From Spisula solida (lineage: Eukaryota > Mollusca > Bivalvia > Venerida > Mactridae): 64,000 nt of DNA. Under the pieces are notes generated by a model. It worked only from the letters and a program-made list of their open reading frames with translations. It was not told the origin of the DNA and searched no databases. This document shows, one piece after another, positions 13,701 through 22,570 of this stretch (positions are counted from its first letter, which is position 1; each line of letters begins with the position of its first letter). Both the position numbers and the translations under genes were made by a program. The stretch lies in contig OX365952.1 of assembly GCA_947247005.1 (NCBI GenBank), forward strand, positions 48,712,722 to 48,776,721. The letters run 5' to 3'.

Positions 13701-16700
13701 TCACTCAGACCACACTCCCCTGATGGCCAGCAGGCAGAAGGTATGCATCAATCATCAAACGATATTGGAAGTCACTGGTCTCCACATCAGTCAGCTTCCA
13801 TACATCCAGGATTGAATTTGTCCGGTGACAAAAGTCCATCTACAAGCCAATCTGCTAGAAAACCGTCCGTTGATTCTATCGATCATTCATTAGGTCTGAC
13901 TAAGGCTGGCATGTCTGTTCAACCTATACCAGATAAATATACGACCGATCAACTTTGCCATGTATTTAAAATCAATGGACTCAATGTGGTTGTCTACCAC
14001 GGAGATCTTGTGAAGGAAACCACCGACGCCATCGTGAATGCTGCAAACGAAGAACTGGAGTTTTATGGCGGTATTGCATACGCTATCGAAAAGGCAAGAG
14101 GACTTGAAATGAAGCCAGAATTACATCGCTACTTGATGAAAAATGGGCGTTTGAATACGACAGAAGTAATGCACACTTCCGGAGGTGGAGATATTAAAGC
14201 GACACATATCATGCATGCAGCAGGTCCAGTGTGGCATTTTAGAGGAGACGAGAGACGTAATGAAGAGACTACATACAGATTAATGAAAACATTCCTCAAC
14301 TGTTTGGAGTATGCGGAGGATCGATTGTGGATAAAATCTCTGGCATTACCTGCCATTAGTTCAGGTTTGTTACCAGGCTTATTTTTATCCCCCTCCCTAT
14401 TAAAGATTAGGATGGGCATATTGTTTTGCATATGTTGGTTGGCCTGTTGTTTGGTCAATACACCAAATGGTTTCAGAACAATACTCAAGAATAGTTGGAT
14501 CTAGGTTCTTTAAACTTTGTAGGGAGCTTATTTATTATTTTAGTAGACAACCCCTTTTGATTTTAATGTCAGTAGGTTCAAGTTTAAGGTTGTCATGACT
14601 TATGAATGTCTTTCACAACAAATTTGTCCTACAGCCTAAACAAACTATACTGATTGTACCATTTTATTCAAAGTATTATCTTAATAATTCACATGTTAAA
14701 ATATAGTTCTGAACAAAACCAGTACTAGTTATAACTCATATTACCTTTTGTCTCCCCCCCCCCCCCATCATCACTATCAGCGCTTTGATAATACCCATTT
14801 ATCTAATATTTAAAATACCGGTAAGGCATTGCCTAAAATAGGGGATTCTTTCATATATATAATATACAAGAAATTTCACTGAATGCGATGGAGTGTCAAT
14901 TTTCCTGATTTATCCGGATTAATCATTCCTGAAAGAGCAATGGCTTCTGACCCAGATAAAAGTTGTTTGAAGAAAATATCTCAAGAAATGGCCAAGTTAT
15001 GGTAAATTTAATCTGCCCTGAATGATTTTCTAAAATACAAACTGAGTTAATTACAAAAAAATGTTGTTGAAGGCCTCTTGTTTGGCAAAAATGGTCAGCA
15101 GCATACGATTTTCCTGATTTTTAATTTGGCCCTGTTGACACCACTGATGCAATGCATACCTCCAGATACTGCTTAAGAAAGTCACTCCAATGTGCTATGA
15201 CAATATACACAACAAGACTTCTTAATGATAAGAATGATAAATCTATGATGTCTGATTAAATCTCTCCGACACTGAGTGTTTGTTTTCTGTGTGTATTATA
15301 CAGGTGTGTACGGTGCTCCTCTAGATATATGTGTCCGATGTTTCCTCGATGCTGTCCTCATATTTACTGACAAACATGTGGATGAACGTAGAGTGGGTGA
15401 CGTACGACTTGTAAACAATGATGCAGAAAGCACAGTGACATCTATAGTTCTCATACAGACCTTACTAGAACAAGGAATAGAATCACTCACTGCTGCAGCT
15501 ACACAGTTAATGGACAAGTTTTATGTTGAGAAAGATCGTCGATTGAATCTTCCCAGAGGGAGGCCTGAAAAGTCTAAACTGTCCAGTACGTTGATGCAGC
15601 TCACTAGTACGGGTTCAGCGTATGGGAAGGACTCTCCATCATCTGATGCTAAAATAACATCAACATCAGCTCATAGGCGTAGATCCAATTCCTTAGATGC
15701 ACGTCCAAAGAAGAAATCCACAGACGTACCTACTAAGACTTACGATCCAAATCATGGAACTTTTATTCCTGAGAAGAAGCAACCTGAATCAGCAGCTGGC
15801 TCTAGTATAGTTGACAGACACAGGCCTAGAGCAGGTTCTGATGCAAAGAGAAGTAGCAGACCATCTTTGAGCAGTACGATAGGCGGAACACCTGGTGTAA
15901 GAATGAACGAGTACTCTAGTACCAAATCATCGTCGAGGTACGGTGGTACGGCTGATAAAGGCAGTAAGACATCCACTGCACCCAAGATCAAAGAATCTTT
16001 AATCAATTCGTCCAGATTGAGTCATTTTAAAAAACAAACTCCTAAAAAACCTGAGCACAGCCTGTATTATACTACGGACCAACTTGGTGGTACCAGTCAT
16101 AGTGGCATGAAGAAGTCCACAATGAATGTGACGTCCGATGAAGAGGATCAGGAATACGGCCTACGTAGTCTACCAGCCGACTTCCATACTCAGTCAGGTC
16201 TTAAACACCAAACTTCGTTCAGGGATAAGTTTCTCAATGCGTCCAGTAACTCTACCAGTAACCCTACAGAAACCTGTGCTATATGTCTGGATGAAGTCAG
16301 CAATCCTAAACAACTCTCCAAATGTAAGCACATGTTTTGTACACCTTGTATTGAACGTCACTTTAGAAGTTCAAAGCCGACATGTCCTACGTGTGGTGCG
16401 ATGTATGGGAAAATCACTGGTACTCAACCAAGGAAAGGACGTATGACACACGTTACAGATAGGAGTCGGTTATTACCTGGCTACGAGGCTGAAGATGGAC
16501 TGATTGTTATAACATATACATTCCCTGATGGTGTACAAGAGGTAGGTTATATGAACGGTGATCAACAAATACTTGAAAAAATGAATGTTGTATGTTAAAT
16601 ACTGTAAAATCATTAACATTCGTGAAGGATTTTTAGGATGACCTCAACCATGAAATTAGATCCCCAGTGAAAAATTATACCAATGAACATGTCTAAGTTT

Positions 16701-18324
16701 ACACTGGCTGCCATACTTGCCTTCAAGTTCAGTCAAGTATACGACTGTGTTTTTGAGAAGTTTACTTGCATAATATCAACACGTTATAAAACCATTATTA
16801 CTGATCATTTGTGTGCATTTGTGACCTTGCCATTTTTCATAAAATCCGAAATCCTTGCAATTACATCCCCATGAAATGGTCCTTTACACCAAAACAGTAA
16901 AATTTTGTCCCATCGAAATTAAATGATTTTATAGTATGTAATGATGTCACGATAGTGTTGCCGGTGTAGTGATTTTATGGTTTCTATGATTTTGGTTTTG
17001 ACTTAATGTTTATAAGCTTCTGTATTTATAATAAGCCCAATCTAATATCTGATTAAACTTCAGCAGTATTGATCATGTAAAAGTAAATTGTAGCATTTTG
17101 CTATGTATTTGTTGATTAACCCTTGTGTATCAATTTACAATAAAGTCATTATTATTCTTATTGTACAATACTTGTCAGGAATGGTCATAATCTTATACAT
17201 CTTTATTCATAAATGCTATTAAAAATGAAAAGGCATCTCATATTATGGTGTGATGATGCACATGTTTTGATTGGTTCTAATTTGTATGAATCAAGCACTT
17301 TCAACTACAGTACAGCATGTCTAGAGCAACACCATTTTGGGGCTGCATATACTGGCCGTCGTTTACTGTATAGTATATACATCTTAGAACATGCAATTAA
17401 CAGCAATAAACACCCCTTGATTATTACATATCTTTGGACTATAGTTTTTAAATATATTATGTTTCAACAGAGTTGTGGCCCTTGTTCAAATAACAGTAAA
17501 TGGTTAATCTCTGCAGCCGCACAAATAATTTATTGATGGTAGTAAACAAAAACAAATTTTTTTTTTAATTTTTGTATTTCATGTTTTACTTGTAGAGTTG
17601 TCACCCTGAACCGGGCAGGCCATACAAGGGACTATCACGTAAAGCATTCCTACCAAACTCTGTCGAGGGTCGTGAAGTATTACGTCTGCTGAAGAGAGCA
17701 TTCGATGCAAGAATGGTGTTTACGATTGGTGATTCCAAGACACGTGGGGAATCTGGAATGTTAACTTGGAATGATATTCATCATAAGACAAGCCTTCGTG
17801 GAGGTCCTACCAAGTTAGTGTTTACCTATTTTATACTATCTACAATAAGTATCAGTGGTCACCCGTATCCATCAACCACCTGTTTAAAGTAACCAATATT
17901 AAATCACTATCAGTTATTTATTAATCACACCATTATTAAACTGGCATCTGCTTTAGGTAGCCATATTTAATAAATGTGTTGAGTGGCTTAACGCAGGTAA
18001 AAACTGATGATACATGTATATGTGTGAGTTTTGCACTAATTTGAAATTGAAAACGCAGACCCACCAATAAAGGTTCATAGAATAATGTGAATTCTTGAGA
18101 ATTAAGGATTTGACAGTTTTATGAGGAAAACAGGTTAGAATTTTGTTTAAAAAAACTTACTTACATGAATGTTTGTTGATATTAATTAGTCACAAAACAT
18201 AAATGGTTATTGGTTTATCATGCTGTACATGTTTGGACCTGTTTACAGATTTGGATACCCAGATCCTAACTATCTGCGCCGTGTGAAGGAAGAGTTGGCC
18301 GCTGTCGGGATTACGTCCGATTAG
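7605..18324 (+). CDS. Macro-domain Deltex-family E3 ubiquitin ligase (DTX3L-like), 7 coding exons
   Basis: Joining 7605-7761, 8299-8375, 9200-9397, 13110-14364, 15304-16541, 17596-17813 and 18249-18324 gives 3219 bases, 1072 residues plus TAG. Every junction has GT/AG and matching phase. The start is the first in-frame ATG, with an in-frame TGA six bases upstream in the same exon. Predicted domains are RRM-like (about 1-78), KH-like (79-144), disordered Ser/Asp/Arg-rich linker (about 165-425), macro (about 429-610), a second disordered linker, C3HC4 RING (887-926) and DTC (about 928-1072). Known family role: Deltex RING-DTC ligases transfer ubiquitin and can attach it to ADP-ribose or ADP-ribosylated targets, while macro domains bind ADP-ribose. 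Vertebrate DTX3L lacks a macro domain and pairs with macro-containing PARP9; here both functions are in cis. The likely role, in DNA damage or antiviral signalling, is inferred. Upstream non-coding exons and the promoter were not found. Confidence 0.92.
7803..7991 (+). mobile_element. HINE-like family E fragment in intron 1
   Basis: Shares CAATAACTCAAGAAC, CTAGGATCTT and TTTGGCTGCCATGGGG with copies at 25299-25567, 52346-52612 and 52889-53086. Only the central and 3' part is present. It lies wholly in the 537-base first intron and contains an inverted AGGTCA pair at 7920-7934. Confidence 0.6.
7920..7934. promoter_or_regulatory. Perfect IR3 AGGTCA palindrome (ERE-type match)
   Basis: AGGTCACTGTGACCT is an exact inverted repeat of AGGTCA with a three-base spacer, the textbook steroid/estrogen-receptor element. 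It lies inside a repeat fragment in intron 1 of the Deltex-like gene. The sequence match is certain; binding or regulation is only a possibility. Confidence 0.35.
8299..8375 (+). CDS. Deltex-like gene coding exon 2: end of RRM-like fold
   Basis: A strong pyrimidine tract and TTTTTCAG precede this 77-base exon, and the donor is ATG|GTATGA. It completes codon 53 (valine) and runs to Met78. The sequence VINKVIKCEHKLLSH fits the second helix and last strand of a PARP14-type RRM. Phase 1 in and phase 0 out agree with both neighbours. Confidence 0.85.
8388..8715 (+). mobile_element. MITE-like repeat J in intron 2
   Basis: Begins TACTGTAAAACCATT. It shares GATGACCTCAACCA, GGCTGCCATAC and the overall order with the copy at 16600-16899 in intron 5 of the same gene. 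No coding capacity. Ends are approximate. Confidence 0.5.
8766..8910 (+). mobile_element. Fragment of hAT-like MITE family (CAGGGGT end)
   Basis: ATCAGGGGGGTCCTATAATC resembles the left end of the element at 24793-25044, followed by AAATGACTTAGTTTAGTAAG-type internal sequence. The right end is not found. It lies in intron 2 of the Deltex-like gene. Confidence 0.4.
9200..9397 (+). CDS. Deltex-like gene coding exon 3: KH-like domain
   Basis: This 198-base symmetric phase-0 exon encodes residues 79-144. A VSAKLDAG start, a long helix, IKVEFDQNEICVLQGNWFQL and a final aromatic-rich helix match the KH-like modules found in PARP14 and in the N-terminal D regions of DTX3L, which mediate self-association and PARP9 pairing in vertebrates. 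The role here is inferred from that. The acceptor is TCTATACAG and the donor CAG|GTAACA. Confidence 0.85.
9489..12076. mobile_element. Composite inverted-terminus element in intron 3
   Basis: The left end TACCGTATTCCCTCG and the right end CGAGGTAATACGGTA are near-perfect inverted copies. Each is followed inward by AACG and a run of C or G (about 23 C at 9510-9532; CCCCGGGGCCG at the right). The interior has no transposase that I can recognise and contains an entire HINE-like element (10925-11858). Part of the interior (10521-10747) recurs at 33074-33308, so the family is dispersed. Confidence 0.6.
10925..11858 (+). mobile_element. HINE-like element, family A copy 1 (145-bp tandem core)
   Basis: Begins TAGCTCACCTGTC and ends with its inverted partner GACAGGTGAGCGA, then the GGCCCTTTGGGCC hairpin and TCTTGTT. 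A CGTCCGTCGTCCGTCC tract follows the left end. The core has about five 145-bp units, each with a phased set of AGGTCA or GGGTCA half-sites. It is nested inside the inverted-terminus element of intron 3. Full relatives lie at 22571-24235 and 38647-39891. Confidence 0.75.
12193..12429. repeat. Palindromic MITE-like element in intron 3
   Basis: The left arm (AAATTATATGAGTGTACCCT, then GAGAGAAGGTTGTGCAGCAG) is mirrored by the right arm (CTGCAGCACAACCTTCTCTC, then AGGGTACATTCATATAATTT). The arms are about 75-100 bp, with a break in the left arm. The symmetry makes similar open frames on the two strands; neither is a gene. Confidence 0.65.
12868..12916. repeat. 14-bp perfect hairpin in intron 3
   Basis: TGGAAATGTTCGCG (12868-12881) and CGCGAACATTTCCA (12903-12916) are exact inverted copies with a 21-base loop. 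They are probably internal sequence of a small MITE spanning about 12725-12945. Confidence 0.55.
13110..14364 (+). CDS. Deltex-like gene coding exon 4: linker and first two-thirds of macro domain
   Basis: This large exon follows a 3.7-kb intron with acceptor GTTTCTAG. It encodes residues 145-562 and the first base of 563. Residues of about 165-425 are low-complexity (Ser, Asp, Arg, Asn) and probably disordered. The macro domain begins near residue 429. G442-D443 is the adenine-contacting GD pair, 453-457 is VNAAN, and Y463-G464-G465-I466 is the GGG-type loop with its first glycine replaced. The exon stops inside the second phosphate loop, ISSG (560-563). Confidence 0.92.
14890..15147 (+). mobile_element. 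hAT-like MITE in intron 4 (GTGTCAA ends)
   Basis: GAGTGTCAATTTTCCTGATT at the left and CCCTGTTGACACCACTGATG at the right are degenerate forms of the terminal repeats of the element at 18515-18738, with matching interior (CTGAAAGAGC, TGGTAAATTTAATCTGCC). No coding capacity. Confidence 0.55.
15304..16541 (+). CDS. Deltex-like gene coding exon 5: end of macro domain, linker, RING, start of DTC
   Basis: The acceptor is TATTATACAG. The exon completes Gly563 and continues the macro loop as VYGAP (564-568) and its last helices, to about 610. A basic, Ser/Lys/Arg-rich disordered linker follows. The RING has Cys887, Cys890, Cys903, His905, Cys908, Cys911, Cys923 and Cys926, a complete C3HC4 set. The DTC domain starts with KITGTQPRKGRMTH and reaches TYTFPDGVQE at residue 975. 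The donor is GAG|GTAGGT. Confidence 0.92.
16542..16598 (+). CDS. Possible exon 5 read-through tail (alternative C-terminus)
   Basis: If the exon 5 donor is not used, the frame continues for 18 codons (VGYMNGDQQILEKMNVVC) to TAA at 16596-16598. That would give a protein ending just after the first DTC strands and lacking exons 6-7. An AATAAA in a T-rich setting lies at 17139. This is an inferred isoform; most transcripts should splice at GTAGGT. Confidence 0.3.
   Translation, partial: VGYMNGDQQILEKMNVVC
16600..16899 (+). mobile_element. MITE-like repeat J in intron 5
   Basis: Starts TACTGTAAAATCATTAAC and ends near AAAACAGTAAAATT. It is collinear with the intron 2 copy at 8388-8715. It lies immediately downstream of the read-through stop. 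Confidence 0.5.
17139..17144 (+). promoter_or_regulatory. Candidate polyadenylation signal AATAAA in intron 5
   Basis: AATAAA is followed by a T-rich stretch (GTCATTATTATTCTTATTG), a plausible cleavage and downstream-element context. It would terminate the exon 5 read-through transcript. Confidence 0.35.
17596..17813 (+). CDS. Deltex-like gene coding exon 6: DTC core
   Basis: The acceptor CTTGTAG is chosen because the alternative AG two bases downstream would hit an immediate stop. The exon encodes residues 976-1047 and two bases of Lys1048. HPEPGRPYKG and FLPNSVEGREVLRLLKRAF are standard DTC segments. The TWNDIHHKT motif (1032-1040) is the most conserved Deltex signature, and its histidines lie in the ADP-ribose/NAD pocket of solved family members. 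The donor is ACCAA|GTTAGT. Confidence 0.92.
18249..18324 (+). CDS. Deltex-like gene coding exon 7: DTC end and stop codon
   Basis: The acceptor is TGTTTACAG. It completes Lys1048, continues FGYPDPNYLRRVKEELAAVG and ends at TAG (18322-18324). The C-terminal helix closes the DTC fold and the length is normal for the family. Just after the stop, the last coding stretch recurs in decayed form (CTGCGCCATGTGAAG...GAGAGTTGGCCGCTGTC, about 18332-18368), a short local duplication into the 3' UTR. Confidence 0.9.
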
Positions 18325-18373
18325 TGTCTTCAACCTGCGCCATGTGAAGTGAGAGTTGGCCGCTGTCAGGATT

Positions 18374-18935
18374 ATGTCTGATTGGTGACGTCATTCAACT
18401 ACTCATTATATCCACCCAGTCATCAAATTAGTCATAGTTAGTGATGTCTTCAAATAAGTGACGATACGGGCTAAGTGATGTCACTAAAATGTTGTAGTCA
18501 TGCCCGTATTAGTGCAGGGGTGTCAATATTCCTGATTAATCTGAAATTCCGGATATGTCTATTCTGAAAGAGCTATAATTTCTAACCAAAATAAAAGTTA
18601 TTTGATGCAAATACATCAACAAATGTCAAAGGTATGGTCAATTTAATCTGCTATGAAGGATTTTATTTAATATTAAAAAAAAATTGTCGGTCGCATATGA
18701 TGTTCAGGAATATAAATTTAGCTGTGTTGACACCCCTGATTAGTGATGTCATGGGATAAGTGATGTCATCAAACTAATGAAGTCAGCAAACTAGTGATGT
18801 CGTTGGAACATTGATGCCATGAAAATAGTGATGTTTACAGACTAGTAATGACATCAGATTAGTGACTTCTTAGAACTATGTGTGTCAATGAACATGTGAC
18901 GTCATAGAATTAGTGATGTCATTGCACTCTGGGAT
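18374..18935 (+). repeat. Decayed 17-18 bp minisatellite of TGATGTCA motifs in the 3' UTR region
   Basis: AGTGATGTCA or close variants (GTGACGTCAT, TTGATGCCAT, AGTGACTTCT) recur roughly every 17-18 bases after the stop codon, in total about a dozen times. The MITE at 18515-18738 interrupts the array. Two occurrences (near 18386 and 18898) contain the full TGACGTCA CRE/ATF octamer. Confidence 0.6.
18515..18738 (+). mobile_element. hAT-like MITE with CAGGGGTGTCAA ends
   Basis: The left end CAGGGGTGTCAA and the right end TTGACACCCCTG are perfect inverted copies. Both flanks read ATTAGTG (18508-18514 and 18739-18745), a 7-base direct repeat. The surrounding array also contains this word, so the duplication is not proof. 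224 bp, no coding. Confidence 0.75.
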
Positions 18936-19176
18936 CACTTGTGAAATGAAACACTGTTTTGTGCCATTCCATAAAAGCTGTGATACTTGCGACTTACTTA
19001 TACTATTAGCATGATTAGCATACTGTTAGTTTATAATTATGTACATATTAATACTGGTACCTGTACATCATGTTTTTAACAGTTAACCAACATTGTGATT
19101 GGTGACTGATTCTTATAACAGGAAGCCAGAGGTAACCTGTTCATGTAAGCACTGGGAAATAAGCCATCCAACTCTC

Positions 19177-20332
19177 TGGCTTAGAATTAGAAGGTTGTAA
19201 GTACAATATCAATATTTTGAGAAAACAAGAAAAAATTGTCTGAAAACTACTATTTACTTATGGAAAAACAAGGTTTTTGTGTCGCCTGAAAAGGCGACAT
19301 ATAGGTGTTACTTTGGCGGCGGCTGCGGCATCACAAATTGCTTGTCCGGAGCATAACTTTGTGACCTTAAGTTCAAATGACTCAAGATTTGGTATGCATG
19401 TTTCTTACAATAAGCCGAAGTGCAGTGCACAAGAACCATAACTCTACCTGTCATAGTTTTTGAATTATTTCCCTTAGATTGATTTTATTAGAGCATTTCT
19501 TGTCCAGAGCATAACTTTGACACCTTAAGTTCAAATAACTCAAGATTTGGTATGCATGTTTCTTACAATTAGCCAAAGTGCAGTGCACAAGAACCATAAC
19601 TCTACCTGTCATAGTTTTTGAATTATTTCCCTTTGATTGATTTTATTAGAGCATTTCTTGTCCGGAGCATAACTTTGTCACCTTAAGTTTAAATGACTCA
19701 AGATTTAGTATGCATGTTTCTTGCAATAAGCCGAAGTGCAGTGCGCAAGAACCATAACTCTACCTTGCATCGTTTTTGAATTATTTCCCTTAGATTGATT
19801 TAATTTGAGCATTTCTTGTCCGGCGGATAAATTTGTCACCAAGAGGTTGAATGACTTGAAATTTGGTATGCATGTTTCTTACCAAAAGTCCAAGTGCAGT
19901 ACACAAGAATCGTAACACAACCTTGTGCCATTTTTTAATTATTTCCCTTTGATTGATTTTATAAGCATTTCTTGTCCGTGGCATGACTTTGTCACCATAA
20001 GTATTAATGACTCCAAGATAGGTATGCATGTTTCTTGCTGTGACATTATTTTGTCCAGAGCATCAGTTTGTCGTTTTTAGTTCAGATGACTAGAGAACTC
20101 TTGTGAGTCGATATGTAGTCCAATAGTGGATAGTTTTCCATGACAAATGTGCATGTCGTCAGGCGACACATGCGACTCACGGAGCTTTTATTAAACTTCA
20201 GTTTGGTTAACATGGCCACTTCCGATTTTCATGAAAATAGGCTCATAAGAAGCGCCTTGAGGTGCAGATTTCAAATATGCATGCGTCTTATAAGGTTGTA
20301 AGTAGTACTTACTACCTTCTAATTCTAAGCCA
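19177..20332 (+). mobile_element. MITE G, interrupted by a HINE-like family C element
   Basis: The left end TGGCTTAGAATTAGAAGGT and the right end ACCTTCTAATTCTAAGCCA are perfect 19-bp inverted repeats. The host MITE is split at AACAAGG-TTTTT and TTAAACTTCAG by the 913-bp insertion at 19278-20190. Uninterrupted relatives at 53421-53663 and 50033-50242 show the pre-insertion site. Confidence 0.85.
19278..20190 (+). mobile_element. HINE-like element, family C copy 2
   Basis: Starts TGTGTCGCCTGAAAAGGCGA and ends TCAGGCGACACATGCGACTC followed by a GGAGCTTTTA tail. The inverted GTGTCGCCTGA pair is exact. About four 158-bp units with TTGTCCGGAGCATAACTTTG make up the core; the last unit is shortened relative to copy 1 (6147-6992). 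It is inserted in MITE G. Confidence 0.75.
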
Positions 20333-20596
20333 GCGAACTATCCATGGTATTGGAAATGTTTACTGCATTAATGTTTTACCTAGTATAGTGTGGAAATATT
20401 TATGTGATCCTGACCTTATTGAACGAATATATTACTAGGTTCTTGCATTGAATATATCAGTTTTCACGAGCAAATTGTACATTATCCGTCCTTTAAGTTG
20501 TTTTACACCTCGTGTGTACTCTTAATACTTATTATTATCTTTGCTTGTGAAAACATACAATTGGGTTAAATTTAGACCAGAAATCCGCTTTTAAAG

Positions 20597-20808
20597 TACT
20601 GTAAACCGATTTACTTTTCTGAATATTTACTTTTGCGTTTTGCTGATCATTGGCATATTCGGGACTACAAATTTTTGTGATTTTAAGTTTCCCGCAATGT
20701 CCATATAAATGTTTTTAGCACTTTTGCTGCGACTTAATTTTGCGAAATTCTACCACTCGTGAACTCTGCAAAATAGAATCTCGTGAAATAATTTCTTGGT
20801 TTACAGTA
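20597..20808. mobile_element. MITE H (TACTGTAAACC ends), copy 1
   Basis: Perfect 11-bp terminal inverted repeats TACTGTAAACC / GGTTTACAGTA, with an interior of TTTTGCTGATC, TTTAGCACTT and GCGACTTAATTT. Further copies are at 36879-37089 and 48552-48747, with a fragment at about 40194-40312. Confidence 0.75.
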
Positions 20809-20858
20809 TGCTTATAGAATGTTAAGAGAATCAGGTTAATATGCCCACACTATATTTC

Positions 20859-20933
20859 GAGGGTTGCCTGCAAGACTGCAGTACATCGTTCTTTAATAAT
20901 AAGCAGTTACGACAGTTTTGTGGGCAACCCTCG
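20859..20933. repeat. Short inverted repeat CGAGGGTTGCC
   Basis: CGAGGGTTGCC at the left is mirrored by GGCAACCCTCG at the right with about 50 bp between. Unassigned stem-loop or tiny MITE. Confidence 0.4.
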
Positions 20934-21614
20934 ATTTACTGTCAAATCTGTATTAGTGGTTAGCTGAATTAAATAACCACATACCTTATTAAAGTAACTC
21001 ATAGTATTTGCTCTCACTTGATCACCTTTATATAGTATAGGCGTGGCACTGTGTAATACCAGGGTTACAAATCACCCCAACCATGTCCACATATCTGATG
21101 TATACCTGATGTCTAGGCTTGGTGTACATGCTGGCCGATGATTTGGATCTTGGATAAAGGGTGTTGCACGGGCATGGTTGATAATCGTACGATATCTGAC
21201 AGTCATCTGATGAACATTGACCGGTAATCGGATGGTCACCAACAAATCTCTTTGTTGCTAAGCAATATCAGAAATTTGTTCTACAATGCCCTTATGTCCA
21301 AGACGCCTCTGGCCCGATTAGCCAAAAAGTATTGGAATGGATTTGTGACCCAGGCATTAAACAGATGCCTGCTTTTATAAACAATATAATATTTATGATG
21401 ATATTTTATTTGACTGGCTGCTTCTCTCAGGTTGTATTTTAGATGGGTATTGTATACATACCAGGTATGGCCCTGTCATAAATATTCCATAAAGTGCCTT
21501 GTTTAAGTTAGTATTATAATTTATAATATAATATTTGTATGTACGTGTACATTGTTGTATGTAATGAATGATAATCCATCTATTATATTCTAACATCAAT
21601 TGAACTCTACTATT

Positions 21615-21745
21615 CACCTCCGTAGCTCTAGGGTTACCACGCTTGCCGTCTAATCTGGCGACCGGGGTTCAAATCTGGATGGATACACACATATACCTGC
21701 CATATTTCAGCAGAAAGCTGACTTGTAAATAAAGGCCATGCTCGG
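21615..21745 (+). mobile_element. tRNA-derived SINE remnant
   Basis: CCGTAGCTCTAGGGTTACC resembles a pol III A box region, and GGGTTCAAATCTGG about 35 bases later resembles a B box. No intact cloverleaf forms, so it is a SINE head rather than a functional tRNA. The body after 21690 is unique to me. Confidence 0.45.
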
Positions 21746-22570
21746 CATTTTTTTTAGACATTCCTTTTATTTTATTCTGCACATGTGGCAAGCATGTTGA
21801 TTGGTCCAAAAATAACAAGAAAATTAATGCACAGATCAATGTAGATTTTTGTCTTATTCCTTATATGAATATATTCATTCAGCTTGGTCAGTTCCAAGAT
21901 GCACATTTTTGGAAAGCTTACAACATCAATGGTCATTTTTTACCTTTCAAAGACCAAAACATGCACAAATTTATTTAAATCAATCTGATTTGAGTTGAAG
22001 TATGGTTGATTTTGGATCTGTAGCAAAAGCAAACAATTTACATGGTACATGTACTCAAACCTTCTTTAGCATAATTTGAAACATTTGTTTTCTTGTCTAA
22101 AAATTTAATTTTGACTTTTGTTTTTATATGTGTAGAGTCAAATGTATATGTATGAGTTCTACTATAAACACTAATCTTAATCATTGGCAAGGTATGACTT
22201 TGTGGAAATTCATGTACACACCGGTATTCTATACATGAAACTTGAAAGATATTCATGCATAAAGGTTGCGAACCAAGTTAATGTGTTTGCACCAAAGTTA
22301 CTTTGGCTTTATTCTAGGAAATGCACTTAGCCATATATGTTTTGCTGAGTTGTGTCCGTCATCTGCCTTAAATAATGTATTTTGCACAAATGTTTCCTTT
22401 ATACAACACATAAATGATGGACATATTTCAGAGTTATGGCCCTTGAAAGGTTTATTTTTGTCTATTTGTTACATTAGCTGCAATCTCCAATAAGATTCTT
22501 GATCAGAATGATTGTCTCTATTACACATACCTGCCAAGTTCTCCACTTTAATCAGAGAAACCCCGCTTTT

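Noticed and set aside
17213..17536. 107-codon open frame inside intron 5
   Set aside because: It lies between two well-supported exons, contains the low-complexity feel of intronic DNA and has no family similarity.
17596..17599. Alternative acceptor AG two bases into exon 6
   Set aside because: Using it would change the phase and meet a stop after three codons, while the first AG gives the conserved DTC sequence.
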